Shown in pieces: positions 29,393 through 40,570 of a stretch of 64,000 nucleotides of DNA. Where the stretch lies: contig JAGNIV010000002.1 of NCBI GenBank assembly GCA_018001015.1, forward strand, positions 288,192 through 352,191, read 5' to 3'. The translations under genes were made by a program, and so were the position numbers. The first letter of the stretch is position 1, and each line of letters begins with the position of its first letter. The notes under the pieces were generated by a model. That model had not been told where the DNA came from and did no database searches. It worked only from the letters and a program-made list of their open reading frames with translations. The DNA is from Phenylobacterium sp. Its GTDB lineage: Bacteria > Pseudomonadota > Alphaproteobacteria > Caulobacterales > Caulobacteraceae.

Positions 29393-29419
29393 TTGCCCGC
29401 AGCGTGCGACGCCCTAGCT
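29393..29419 (+). promoter_or_regulatory. Putative secG promoter
   Basis: TTGCCC (29393-29398) is followed after 15 nt by CTAGCT (29414-29419), the same TTG...CTAG pattern seen before other genes here. It lies about 80 nt upstream of secG in the gap to the divergent GNAT gene. Confidence 0.3.
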
Positions 29420-29500
29420 ATGGCCTTGCGCGCATCTCAGTGGTAGAGCGCGCGCTTCATTTCGGCTCCGCTCCTTCGGCCGAGGCTACCGGACGTACCC

Positions 29501-29929
29501 ATGCTGCTTGGCATCCTGCTCACCATTCACATCATCGTCTGTGTCTGCCTCATCGGCGTGGTGCTGATGCAGCGTTCCGAAGGCGGGGCGCTCGGCATGG
29601 GCGGCGGACCGACCGGCTTCATGAGCGCGCGCGGCGCCGGGGACCTGCTGACCCGGGTCACCTGGATCCTGGGCTCGATCTTCTTCGTCCTCAGCCTGGC
29701 GCTGACCCTGCTGTCAGGCCGTGAGGGCGCCGCGGACTCCGTCGTCGACCGGATGAAGATCGACGCTATCGATCCCAGCAAGCTGAACCAACCGGCTCAA
29801 CCGGCGCCCACCAGCCCGGGCGCGGCCCCGCCGCCGCTGTCGGCCCCGACCCCGCAGGTCCGCAACCCCTTCACCGGGGATACGGGCGAAACGACCTCGC
29901 CCGCCGCGCCGGCGCCGACCAACCCCTGA
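29501..29929 (+). CDS. secG: Preprotein translocase subunit SecG
   Basis: SecG is the small accessory subunit of the SecYEG translocon. The first helix MLLGILLTIHIIVCVCLIGVVLMQ is spread over residues 1-24, the loop RSEGGALGMGGGPTGFMSAR is the family signature, and the second helix follows near residues 50-72. A Pro/Ala-rich tail to residue 142 is typical of alphaproteobacteria. It precedes pyrG, as in many relatives. Confidence 0.94.
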   Translation: MLLGILLTIHIIVCVCLIGVVLMQRSEGGALGMGGGPTGFMSARGAGDLLTRVTWILGSIFFVLSLALTLLSGREGAADSVVDRMKIDAIDPSKLNQPAQPAPTSPGAAPPPLSAPTPQVRNPFTGDTGETTSPAAPAPTNP

Positions 29930-30072
29930 TCCAAGGTTTTCATGGGCAAGCCGACCTCATCGCCGCATCTGCGGCGCGATCTCCCATGGCTGGCCGGGTG
30001 CGGCCTTTGCGCCCCTCAACAGGTTTTCGCGAATCACCTGAGCGCCAACGCCCCGAATCACCGCTACTCTGA

Positions 30073-31719
<1,647 letters not shown>

Positions 31720-31762
31720 ATCCGGGGTGGCGACGCGATCGCGGTTTCAGGGGCTTGGGTGC

Positions 31763-31790
31763 TTGAAACGAAGCGGGGTTTGCGTCATAC
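31763..31790 (+). promoter_or_regulatory. Putative rpmF promoter
   Basis: TTGAAA (31763-31768) is followed after 16 nt by TCATAC (31785-31790). It lies between pyrG and rpmF and would give a leader of about 58 nt. Confidence 0.35.
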
Positions 31791-31854
31791 ACCCGCGCTC
31801 ACGTCGGCGGCCACGAGGCCGCCGCTTCCATTTCCACGCCTGAGAGATTCTCCC

Positions 31855-33530
<1,676 letters not shown>

Positions 33531-33628
33531 AGCGTTTTCGGGTCTGATGGGGGACGCGCCGGCTTGATCCCGATCAAGGCGCCGCGGCCGCGGGCGGGGC
33601 ATGAGCGGAAGCCCTCTGGAGTTCCCCC

Positions 33629-34189
33629 ATGTCCCTTCGTAACACCCGCGCGGCCTACGGTTGGGCGGCCATCGCCCTGCACTGGATCAGCGCGGTAGGG
33701 GTCACGGCCCTCTACCTGCTGGGCGAGCAGATGGAGGACGCCCCGGACCGCGCCGCCAAGATCGCCGCCCAGAACCTGCACGTCTCCGTGGCGGTCCTGC
33801 TCTTCACCTTCCTGGCGGCCCGCGTGCTGTGGAGCCTGTCCCAGCCCCATCCGCGTTCCCTGGAGTCCAACGTCTGGCTTCAACGGGCGGCCATGGCCGT
33901 CCAGGGTCTGTTCCTGCTGATGATCGTGGTGCTGCTGGTCACCGGCCCCCTGGCGATCTGGTCGGCCGCCCGCCCGATCCAGGTCTTCGACCTCTTCGCG
34001 ATCCCCAGCCCGTTCCCGGTGCGGCTGAATTGGCTGCACGAGGCCGCCGAGGAGGTGCATGGCGCCGCGACCAAGCTGTTCTGGCCGTTGATCGTCCTGC
34101 ACATCGCCGGCGCCTTGAAGCACCTGGTGATCGACCGCGACGGAACCCTGCAGCGGATCCTGTGGGTCAAGCGCGCGCGCCCGAGTTAG
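33629..34189 (+). CDS. Cytochrome b561 family protein
   Basis: This four-helix inner-membrane di-haem protein of 186 residues resembles the YodB/CybB group, which moves electrons from the quinone pool, possibly to superoxide. YGWAAIALHWISAVGVTALY opens helix 1 with His18, NLHVSVAVLLF carries His51, and VHGAATKLFWPLIVLHIAGALKH carries His144, His158 and His165 (spread over helix 4), so the usual haem ligands are present. A GGAGTTCCCCC segment precedes the start. It is inserted with the next gene between eno and ftsB. Confidence 0.88.
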   Translation: MSLRNTRAAYGWAAIALHWISAVGVTALYLLGEQMEDAPDRAAKIAAQNLHVSVAVLLFTFLAARVLWSLSQPHPRSLESNVWLQRAAMAVQGLFLLMIVVLLVTGPLAIWSAARPIQVFDLFAIPSPFPVRLNWLHEAAEEVHGAATKLFWPLIVLHIAGALKHLVIDRDGTLQRILWVKRARPS

Positions 34190-34216
34190 GCTCGCGCTCG
34201 CACAGAGAGGCACGCC

Positions 34217-34912
34217 ATGTCGAAATCCCATCGCGAGATGCACCTGATCGAACGGGTCGGCTGGCTGCGCGCCGCTGTCCTGGGCGCCAATGACGGCATC
34301 GTCTCCACCGCCAGCCTGATCGTCGGCGTCGCCGCGGCGAGCCAGGGGCGGGGCGAGATCCTGGTGGCGGGGGTCGCGGGCCTGGTGGCCGGGGCCATGT
34401 CGATGGCGGCGGGCGAGTATGTCTCGGTCAGCTCCCAGTCCGACACCGAACGGGCTGACATTGCGCGCGAGAAGGGCGAACTCGACACCCAGCCGGACTT
34501 CGAGCTGGCCGAACTCGCGGGCATCTATGCCGCGCGGGGCGTCGAACCCAAGCTCGCCGAGGAGGTCGCCCGACAGCTGATGGCGAGGGACGCCCTGGGC
34601 GCCCACGCCCGCGATGAGTTGGGCATTTCCGAGATGTCCACGGCCCGGCCGGTGCAGGCGGCCTTCACCTCGGCGCTCACCTTCGCCGCCGGCGCGGCCC
34701 TGCCGCTCGCCTTGGCCGTCTTCACCCCGCTTCCGGCCCTTGTGCCTGCGGTTTCCGGGGCGTCGGTGGCCTTCCTCGCCCTGCTCGGCGGGGTGGGCGC
34801 CCGAGCGGGCGGCGCGCCGATCTGGAAGGCGGTGACCCGCGTGACCTTCTGGGGCGCCATGGCGATGGCGCTCACGGCCGGCGTCGGGGCGCTGTTCGGG
34901 GTCGCGGCCTGA
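34217..34912 (+). CDS. VIT1/CCC1 family iron/manganese transporter
   Basis: The 231-residue protein fits the VIT1/CCC1 group, which exports Fe2+ or Mn2+ from the cytosol. VGWLRAAVLGANDGIVSTAS is the conserved first helix with metal-path residues, and MSMAAGEYVSVSSQSDTERAD is the second conserved block with its Met and Glu. An acidic helical metal-binding region follows (residues 70-125), then three more helices. It follows the b561 gene by 27 nt, so both may be one unit for redox-active metal stress; that link is inference. Confidence 0.88.
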   Translation: MSKSHREMHLIERVGWLRAAVLGANDGIVSTASLIVGVAAASQGRGEILVAGVAGLVAGAMSMAAGEYVSVSSQSDTERADIAREKGELDTQPDFELAELAGIYAARGVEPKLAEEVARQLMARDALGAHARDELGISEMSTARPVQAAFTSALTFAAGAALPLALAVFTPLPALVPAVSGASVAFLALLGGVGARAGGAPIWKAVTRVTFWGAMAMALTAGVGALFGVAA

Positions 34913-35252
34913 GCCTTTTGGATTCAGACGGACTCGCTTGCGGCCAAGTCGGCGGAAGGCTGCGCGGCGCTCCCCGGGAGGTTGGCCATGCGTTTCAGCA
35001 CACCCCCGTCATCCCGGCCGCAGCGCAGCGAAGAGCCGGGACCCAGGGGTGGTGCGCACGGCCCCTGGGTCCCGGCTCGGCCTGGCGGCCGCCCGGGATG
35101 ACGCGCCGGATCTTTGACAGGCTCGTTCCCCCGCGGAGGGTGAGGGGCGTTCCAGTCCCTATGGGGAGCGGGTTTGACCAGCCCGGATATTCCCAAGCCA
35201 ATGCAGCGCTTAGCCGGGCGGCCTCAAGCTTGACCGCAACGCAATATTAAAC
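34913..35252. other. 340-nt intergenic region between VIT1-type gene and ftsB
   Basis: I see no gene in this stretch. It holds a long inverted repeat (separate entry) in the middle, and low-quality open frames on both strands that are simply translations of that repeat. The last 30 nt before ftsB are AT-richer and contain TTGACC (35230-35235) and TATTAA (35245-35250), but the spacing is only 9 nt, too short for a normal promoter. Confidence 0.6.
35007..35103. repeat. Long intergenic inverted repeat
   Basis: The outer arms 35007-35017 and 35093-35103 pair over 11 nt (CGTCATCCCGG and its complement). The inner arms 35033-35049 and 35062-35078 pair over 17 nt without mismatch, closing on GTGCGCAC. 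This is a different family from the tpiA and pdh units. Translated, such elements give the GPGSSLRCGRDDG-like string seen in spurious frames, which I recall from other Caulobacterales genomes; that memory needs a search. Confidence 0.7.
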
Positions 35253-35597
35253 ATGACGCGCCACATTGAGCGGGTCAGAAACGCTTTTGATTCCAGGCCC
35301 GTGCTCGCAAGTATTCGCCCCTATCTGCCGACCGCCGCCCTGGCCCTCCTGATCTTCTATTTCGGGTTCCACGCCTTCACGGGGGAACGCGGCCTGCTGT
35401 CGTCGGACGCCCGTGACGCCGCCCTGGTGGCCAAGATTTCCGAACTGCACAGGGTGCGCCTAGAGAGGCAGGACCTCGAGGCTCGCGCCCGGCTTTTGCG
35501 CGACACCAGTCTTTCGGCTGATCTGCTGGAAGAGCGCGCCCGTTCCCTGCTAGGTTTCGCCGACCCGAGAGACTATGTGATCCGGGTGAAGCCGTAG
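35253..35597 (+). CDS. ftsB: FtsB/DivIC-type septum formation initiator
   Basis: FtsB is a bitopic membrane protein that, with FtsL and FtsQ, signals to the septal wall synthase. The protein has 114 residues: a short cytoplasmic part, one membrane helix (YLPTAALALLIFYFGFHAF, about residues 24-42), then a coiled coil (residues 58-90, LVAKISELHRVRLERQDLEAR with heptad leucines) and the C-terminal segment LLGFADPRDYVIRVKP typical of the family. Its position before pdhA is conserved in alphaproteobacteria. Confidence 0.88.
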   Translation: MTRHIERVRNAFDSRPVLASIRPYLPTAALALLIFYFGFHAFTGERGLLSSDARDAALVAKISELHRVRLERQDLEARARLLRDTSLSADLLEERARSLLGFADPRDYVIRVKP

Positions 35598-35646
35598 GGC
35601 GGATTCGTTCGTTCTAGAGGCCGGCGCCCGAAACCAGAGACCGGTT

Positions 35647-35673
35647 TTGGCCATCGTCGGGTTCTAACCTAGG
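35647..35673 (+). promoter_or_regulatory. Putative pdh operon promoter
   Basis: TTGGCC (35647-35652), a 15-nt spacer and CCTAGG (35668-35673) lie in the 171-nt gap between ftsB and pdhA. A 6-bp hairpin with a TTGT loop (35678-35693) follows at the expected start of the transcript. Confidence 0.4.
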
Positions 35674-35768
35674 GTCTCAGGCGTTGTCGCCTGGACCTGA
35701 AGCGAAGACGCTCATCAGACGACTGACTCGGGAACGAGGCCCAGGTGGCGAACTCCACGGAGAAACGA

Positions 35769-36815
35769 ATGGCGCGCGGGCAGGCAAGCTCGACTTCCAA
35801 GCGGAAGAAGAATGACACCGGTGTCATTGGTGGTAATACAGATCCCATGACCAAGGACACGCTGCTCAAATTCTATCGCGACATGCTGCTGATCCGCCGC
35901 TTCGAGGAGCGGGCGGGGCAGCTCTACGGCATGGGTCTGATCGGCGGCTTCTGCCACCTCTATATCGGCCAGGAAGCCATCGCGGTCGGGGTGCAGTCGA
36001 TCAAGGAGGCCGGCGACCAGGTGATCACCGGCTACCGCGACCACGGCCACATGCTGGCCTGCGGCATGGACCCCAGGGAAGTCATGGCCGAACTCACCGG
36101 CCGCTTCACCGGCTCGTCCAAGGGCAAGGGCGGGTCGATGCACATGTTCTCGACGGAGGCCGACTTCTACGGCGGCCACGGCATTGTCGGCGGCCAGGTG
36201 TCGCTGGGCACGGGGCTGGCGCTCGCCAACCACTACAAGGGCAACAAGAAGGTCGCCTTCACCTATTTCGGCGACGGCGCGGCCAACCAGGGCCAGGTCT
36301 ATGAGAGCTTCAACATGGCCACGATCTGGAAGCTCCCGGTCGTCTATGTGATCGAGAACAACCAGTACGCCATGGGCACCTCCATCGAGCGCTCGTCCTC
36401 GGAGACCCACCTCTACAAGCGCGGCGCCTCGTTCCGAATTCCGGGCGAGGAGGTGGACGGCATGGACGTCATCGCCGTGCAGGAGGCCGCCCGGAGGGCC
36501 GCCGCCCACGCCCGTTCAGGCGAAGGCCCCTATATTCTCGAGATGAAGACCTATCGCTATCGCGGCCACTCCATGAGCGATCCGGCCAAGTACCGCACCC
36601 GCGAGGAGGTCGACGAGGTCCGCAAGACCCGCGATCCCATCGACCACCTGCAGGAGTTGCTGGAGAAAAAGGGGTGGGCCGACGAGGCCGCCCTGAAGGC
36701 CATCGACGCCGAGGTGAAGAGGATTGTCGCCGACGCCGCCGAGTTCGCCCGCACCTCGCCCGAACCCGACCCCTCCGAACTCTATACCGACGTCTACCTG
36801 GAGGCCGCTCAGTGA
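35769..36815 (+). CDS. pdhA: Pyruvate dehydrogenase E1 alpha subunit
   Basis: PdhA with PdhB decarboxylates pyruvate using thiamine diphosphate. [20 protein letters not shown] is the conserved N-terminal helix, the ThDP motif is [17 protein letters not shown] (GDG...N), and the phosphorylation-loop-like region [15 protein letters not shown] is present. The start is uncertain: ATG 35769 has GGAG 6 nt upstream, while GTG 35745 adds eight residues. A Lys/Ser/Thr-rich N-terminal extension of about 25 residues precedes the catalytic core. The stop overlaps the pdhB start (GTGA). Confidence 0.95.
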   Translation: MARGQASSTSKRKKNDTGVIGGNTDPMTKDTLLKFYRDMLLIRRFEERAGQLYGMGLIGGFCHLYIGQEAIAVGVQSIKEAGDQVITGYRDHGHMLACGMDPREVMAELTGRFTGSSKGKGGSMHMFSTEADFYGGHGIVGGQVSLGTGLALANHYKGNKKVAFTYFGDGAANQGQVYESFNMATIWKLPVVYVIENNQYAMGTSIERSSSETHLYKRGASFRIPGEEVDGMDVIAVQEAARRAAAHARSGEGPYILEMKTYRYRGHSMSDPAKYRTREEVDEVRKTRDPIDHLQELLEKKGWADEAALKAIDAEVKRIVADAAEFARTSPEPDPSELYTDVYLEAAQ

Positions 36816-38242
36816 CCGACGTACTGATGCCGGCCCTCTCGCCCACCATGGAAGAGGGCACGCTTGCCAAGTGGCACGTGAAGGTGGGCGACACCGTCCG
36901 GTCCGGCGATGTCATCGCCGAGATCGAGACCGACAAGGCGACCATGGAGGTCGAGGCCGTCGACGAGGGGGTGGTCGAGGAAATCCTGGTGCCGGAAGGC
37001 TCCGAGGAGGTGAAGGTCAACACCCCCATCGCCCGGCTGTCGGGGGAGGGCGCGGGGGCGGCCCCTCAGTCACAGCCTACGGCTGCGCCAGCTCCCCCAG
37101 AGGGGGAGCATCTTGACGCCGAGCCTCCCGTCATCGCCGAGTCAAGATCCTCCCCCTCTGGGGGAGGGGGACCGCGTAGCGGTGGAGGGGGCCAGCCGCC
37201 TCACACGTCCGAGGAAAAGTCCCAGCCCCTGCGCGATCCCGAACTGCCCGACGGCGTGAAGCTGGTGAAGACCACGCTGCGCGACGCCCTGCGCGACGCC
37301 ATGGCCGAGGAGATGCGGGCCGACGAGAACGTCTTCCTGATGGGCGAGGAGGTCGCCCAGTACCAGGGCGCCTACAAGGTCTCCCGCGGCCTGCTGGAGG
37401 AGTTCGGCGACCGCCGGGTGATCGACACCCCGATCACCGAATACGGGTTCGCAGGATTAGGGGTGGGCGCGGCGATGGCGGGCCTGAAGCCCATCATCGA
37501 GTTCATGACCTTCAACTTCGCCATGCAGGCCATCGACCACATCATCAACTCCGCCGCCAAGACGCTCTACATGTCCGGTGGCCAGATCAAATGCTCGGTC
37601 GTGTTCCGCGGCCCCAACGGCGCCGCGGCCCGCGTGGGCGCCCAGCACAGCCAGGACTACTCGGCCTGGTACGCCCAGGTGCCGGGCCTGAAGGTGGTGG
37701 CGCCCTATGACGCCGCCGACGCCAAGGGCCTGCTGAAGGCCGCCATCCGCGACCCCAACCCCGTGGTCTTCCTGGAGCACGAGATGCTCTACGGCGTCGA
37801 GTTCGACGTCCCCGCCGACATCGACTGGGTCGTGCCCATCGGCAAGGCCAAGGTCCGCCGCGAAGGGACCGACGTCACCATCACCGCCCACTCCCGCGCC
37901 GTGGGCCTGGCCCTGGAAGCCGCCGAGAAGCTGGCCGGCCTCGGCATCGAGGCCGAGGTCATCGACCTGCGCACCCTGCGTCCCCTCGACCACGAGACGA
38001 TTGTCGAGAGCGTGAAGAAGACCAATCGCCTGGTCACCGTCGAGGAAGGCTGGGGGCCCATGGGCGTCGGCGCCGAGGTGATCGCCCGCGTCCTGGAGCA
38101 CGCCTTCGACTACCTGGACGCCCCTCCCGGCCGTGTGCATCAGGAAGACGTGCCCATGCCCTACGCCGCCAATCTGGAGGCGCTGTCGCTGCCCTCGGTC
38201 GACAAGATCGTGAAGGCGGTGAGGGCGGTGACCTACAAATGA
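36812..38242 (+). CDS. pdhB: Pyruvate dehydrogenase E1 beta subunit with N-terminal lipoyl domain
   Basis: Residues 1-80 are a lipoyl domain ([19 protein letters not shown]) with lipoyl-Lys at residue 42 in [12 protein letters not shown]. Residues from about 145 to 476 are the E1 beta transketolase-like domain ([40 protein letters not shown]). This lipoyl-E1 beta fusion is known in alphaproteobacteria. The linker (residues 84-127) is encoded by a pair of inverted REP-like units and reads as Pro/Ser/Gly-rich sequence. GTG 36812 has GGAGG upstream and overlaps pdhA. The stop overlaps the GFA gene by 4 nt. Confidence 0.95.
   Translation: MTDVLMPALSPTMEEGTLAKWHVKVGDTVRSGDVIAEIETDKATMEVEAVDEGVVEEILVPEGSEEVKVNTPIARLSGEGAGAAPQSQPTAAPAPPEGEHLDAEPPVIAESRSSPSGGGGPRSGGGGQPPHTSEEKSQPLRDPELPDGVKLVKTTLRDALRDAMAEEMRADENVFLMGEEVAQYQGAYKVSRGLLEEFGDRRVIDTPITEYGFAGLGVGAAMAGLKPIIEFMTFNFAMQAIDHIINSAAKTLYMSGGQIKCSVVFRGPNGAAARVGAQHSQDYSAWYAQVPGLKVVAPYDAADAKGLLKAAIRDPNPVVFLEHEMLYGVEFDVPADIDWVVPIGKAKVRREGTDVTITAHSRAVGLALEAAEKLAGLGIEAEVIDLRTLRPLDHETIVESVKKTNRLVTVEEGWGPMGVGAEVIARVLEHAFDYLDAPPGRVHQEDVPMPYAANLEALSLPSVDKIVKAVRAVTYK
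37061..37192. repeat. Inverted REP-like pair inside pdhB (linker)
   Basis: Arms 37092-37117 and 37141-37166 pair over 26 nt with one mismatch. Each arm contains its own C-run/G-run hairpin. Outside them lie two small palindromes, AGCCTACGGCT (37074-37084) and ACCGCGTAGCGGT (37171-37183), then G-run or C-run ends. The whole stays in frame with pdhB and has no stop. Its architecture is that of paired extragenic palindromes, yet it lies in coding sequence. Confidence 0.85.
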
Positions 38243-38640
38243 GCCCCGACCCCTTCACCTGGCGGGCGGGGGGCTGCCACTGCGGCGGCGTGCGGTTCGA
38301 GGTGGCCTTGCCCGAGCGGGTCGAGGCGCAGAGCTGCAACTGCTCCATGTGCGCCAAGACCGGCTTCATCCATATCATCGTGCCCGAGAGCCGCTTCCGG
38401 GTGACCAAGGGCATGGAGCGGCTGGTCGAGTACACCTTCAACAGCCGGGTGGCCAAGCACCTGTTCTGCGCCGAATGCGGGATCAAGAGCTTCTACCGCC
38501 CGCGCTCCAACCCGGACGGCTGGTCGGTGAACGCCCGCTGCCTGGACGAGGCCGCCACCCTCGACCTGACCGCCTTCGACGGCCAGAACTGGGAGGCCAA
38601 CGCCGACCAGCTCGCCCACCTGTCGCTGGAGCCGTCATGA
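38239..38640 (+). CDS. GFA (glutathione-dependent formaldehyde-activating) family protein
   Basis: GFA proteins bind zinc through conserved cysteines; only some act on S-hydroxymethylglutathione. Here the Cys set is complete: [10 protein letters not shown] (Cys13, Cys15), [11 protein letters not shown] (Cys33, Cys35, Cys38) and [12 protein letters not shown] (Cys77, Cys80). Length is 133 residues. The gene overlaps pdhB by 4 nt and lies before pdhC, so it is translated as part of the pyruvate dehydrogenase operon, which is unusual. A role with the complex is not established; the real substrate is unknown. Confidence 0.88.
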   Translation: MSPDPFTWRAGGCHCGGVRFEVALPERVEAQSCNCSMCAKTGFIHIIVPESRFRVTKGMERLVEYTFNSRVAKHLFCAECGIKSFYRPRSNPDGWSVNARCLDEAATLDLTAFDGQNWEANADQLAHLSLEPS

Positions 38641-38687
38641 CTTCCTCGCGCGCCTGCGCCCCCCACAACCGCCCGAGCGCCTGACCC

Positions 38688-40022
38688 ATGCCCATCGACA
38701 TCCTGATGCCCGCGCTGTCGCCCACCATGGAGGAGGGCACCCTCGCCAAGTGGTATGTGAAGAAGGGCGACGTGGTGAAGTCCGGCGACGTCATCGCCGA
38801 GATCGAGACCGACAAGGCGACCATGGAGGTCGAGGCCGTCGACGAGGGGACCATCGAGGACATCCTGGTCCCCGAGGGCACGGAGAACGTGAAGGTCAAT
38901 TCGCCGATCGCCAAGCTGTCGGGGGAGGGAGAGGGGGCTGCTTCTTCTCCTTCTCCCCTTGCGGGAGAAGGTGGCCCTGCGGAGCAGGGTCGGATGAGGG
39001 GTCTCTCAGAACCCTCCGGCAAGGCCGCGGCGGCAAGTGCGGAGGCGGGAGCGCAACCCCTCATCCGACCGGCCTCCGACCGGCCACCTTCTCCCGCAAG
39101 GGGAGAAGGGCAGGGAGCCCGCATCTTCGCGTCCCCCCTGGCTCGCCGGATCGCCGCCCAGAAGAACCTCGACCTCTCAGCCCTGCAGGGCTCCGGCCCG
39201 CACGGTCGCATCATCAAGCGCGATGTCGAGGGCGCGACGCCGGGCGCCGCAAAGGCCCCGGCCAGCGCCGGCGGCGGGGCGGCGACGCCTCCGCGTCAGG
39301 TTCAGAGCCTGGCCCAGATGGGCATCCCGGATGGCTCCTACGACCTCGTGCCCCTGGACGGCATGCGCAAGACCGTGGCGCGCCGGCTCACCGAGAGCTT
39401 CCGCGATGTGCCGCACTTCCCGCTGACAATCGACCTTGAGATCGACGCCCTGTTGGCCGGCCGCGCGCGCATCAACGCCATGCTGGAGAGCCAGGGCGTC
39501 AAGGTCAGCGTCAACGACCTGGTGATCAAGGCCTGCGCCATCGCCCTGAAGCAGGTGCCGGAGGCTAACGCCTCCTACTCGCCGGAGGGGGTCGCCCTGC
39601 ACCACCACGCCGACATCGCCATGGCCGTGGCCATCGACGGCGGCCTGATCACTCCGATCATCCGTGCCGCCGAGACCAAGGGGCTGGCCCAGATCGCCAC
39701 CGAGGCCAAGGACCTGGCGGCCCGGGCCCGCACCCGCAAGCTCAAGCCCGAGGAGTTCCAGGGCGGCACCTTCTCGGTCTCCAACCTGGGCATGTTCGGG
39801 ATCAAGGCCTTCTCCTCGATCCTCAACGAGCCGCAGGGCGCGATCCTCTCGGTGGGCGCGGGCGAACAGCGGCCGGTCGTCAAGAACGGCCAGCTGGCCA
39901 TCGCCACGGTGATGACCGTGACGCTGACCTGCGATCACCGCGTGGTGGACGGCGCCATCGGCGCCCGCTGGCTGCAGGCCTTCAAGGTGCTGATCGAAGA
40001 TCCCATCACGATGATCGTCTAG
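38688..40022 (+). CDS. pdhC: Dihydrolipoamide acetyltransferase (PDH E2)
   Basis: E2 forms the core of the pyruvate dehydrogenase complex and transfers acetyl to CoA. The lipoyl domain (residues 1-80, [19 protein letters not shown]) has lipoyl-Lys at residue 43. A peripheral-subunit binding domain lies near residues 145-180 ([20 protein letters not shown]). The catalytic domain ends [19 protein letters not shown] with the active-site His. The linker (about residues 88-141) is encoded by inverted REP-like units and reads PSPLAGEG- and PSPARGEG-type sequence. Length is 444 residues. Confidence 0.95.
   Translation: MPIDILMPALSPTMEEGTLAKWYVKKGDVVKSGDVIAEIETDKATMEVEAVDEGTIEDILVPEGTENVKVNSPIAKLSGEGEGAASSPSPLAGEGGPAEQGRMRGLSEPSGKAAAASAEAGAQPLIRPASDRPPSPARGEGQGARIFASPLARRIAAQKNLDLSALQGSGPHGRIIKRDVEGATPGAAKAPASAGGGAATPPRQVQSLAQMGIPDGSYDLVPLDGMRKTVARRLTESFRDVPHFPLTIDLEIDALLAGRARINAMLESQGVKVSVNDLVIKACAIALKQVPEANASYSPEGVALHHHADIAMAVAIDGGLITPIIRAAETKGLAQIATEAKDLAARARTRKLKPEEFQGGTFSVSNLGMFGIKAFSSILNEPQGAILSVGAGEQRPVVKNGQLAIATVMTVTLTCDHRVVDGAIGARWLQAFKVLIEDPITMIV
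38949..39109. repeat. Inverted REP-like pair inside pdhC (linker)
   Basis: The outer arms 38949-38976 and 39082-39109 pair over 28 nt without mismatch. The inner arms 38988-39001 and 39057-39070 pair over 14 nt without mismatch; the 11 nt between them differ but keep a small hairpin on the left side (CCCTGC-GGA-GCAGGG). Each half is a C-run hairpin, a small hairpin and a GATGAGGGG tail facing the centre. The element stays in frame with pdhC and has no stop. Confidence 0.88.
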
Positions 40023-40093
40023 GAGCGTGACAGCCGAAAGTGGCCGCCGGTTTCGGCGCCCGTCACGCGACCAAGGAAAGGACTAAGCGCGCC

Positions 40094-40570
40094 ATGAGCA
40101 TTTACGACTTCAGCGCCGAGACCCTCGACGGCAAGGCGACGCCGCTCTCCACCTATCGCGACAAGGTGGTGCTGATCGTCAACACCGCCAGCAAGTGCGG
40201 GTTCACCCCCCAGTACGAGGGGCTGGAGGCGCTCTACAGCAAGTACAAGGATCGCGGGCTCGTGGTGCTGGGCTTCCCCTGCAACCAGTTCGGGGCCCAG
40301 GAACCGGGGAACGCCGAGGAGATCGCCAACTTCTGCTCGCTGACCTACGAGGTCGACTTCCCGATGATGAGCAAGATCGACGTCAACGGGCCGCAGACCC
40401 ATCCGCTCTTCGCCTATCTCAAGAAGGAGAAGAAGGGCCTGCTGGGGACCGCCAATGTGAAGTGGAACTTCACCAAGTTCCTCGTCGACCGTAAGGGCCA
40501 GGTGGTGGAACGCTTCGCCCCCACGGTGGAACCCAAGTCGCTGGAAAGCGCGATCGAGGCCCTGCTCTGA
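40094..40570 (+). CDS. Glutathione peroxidase family (thiol peroxidase)
   Basis: The 158-residue protein has the three GPx signatures: NTASKCGFTPQYEGLEALY with the peroxidatic Cys35, LGFPCNQFGAQEPG, and the segment VKWNFTKFLVDR with Trp and Asn of the catalytic tetrad. It has Cys rather than selenocysteine, as in most bacterial enzymes. The second block carries an extra Cys (FPCNQ), so a thioredoxin-dependent cycle is possible. It lies between pdhC and lpdA with a 1-nt overlap to lpdA. ATG 40094 gives the family N-terminus. Confidence 0.92.
   Translation: MSIYDFSAETLDGKATPLSTYRDKVVLIVNTASKCGFTPQYEGLEALYSKYKDRGLVVLGFPCNQFGAQEPGNAEEIANFCSLTYEVDFPMMSKIDVNGPQTHPLFAYLKKEKKGLLGTANVKWNFTKFLVDRKGQVVERFAPTVEPKSLESAIEALL

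Noticed and set aside
29427-29460. tRNA-like string with a D-arm-like CTCAGTGGTAGAGC before secG
   Set aside because: No anticodon stem, T-loop (GGTTCGA) or acceptor stem can be built around it; at most it is a tRNA remnant or chance match.
33563-33578. Inverted repeat CTTGATC/GATCAAG after eno as a terminator
   Set aside because: The loop would be only 2 nt and there is no T run; structure is too weak to call.
34918-35250. Two overlapping open frames (one per strand) in the VIT1-ftsB gap
   Set aside because: They are translations of the inverted repeat, with no ribosome site or conserved motif.
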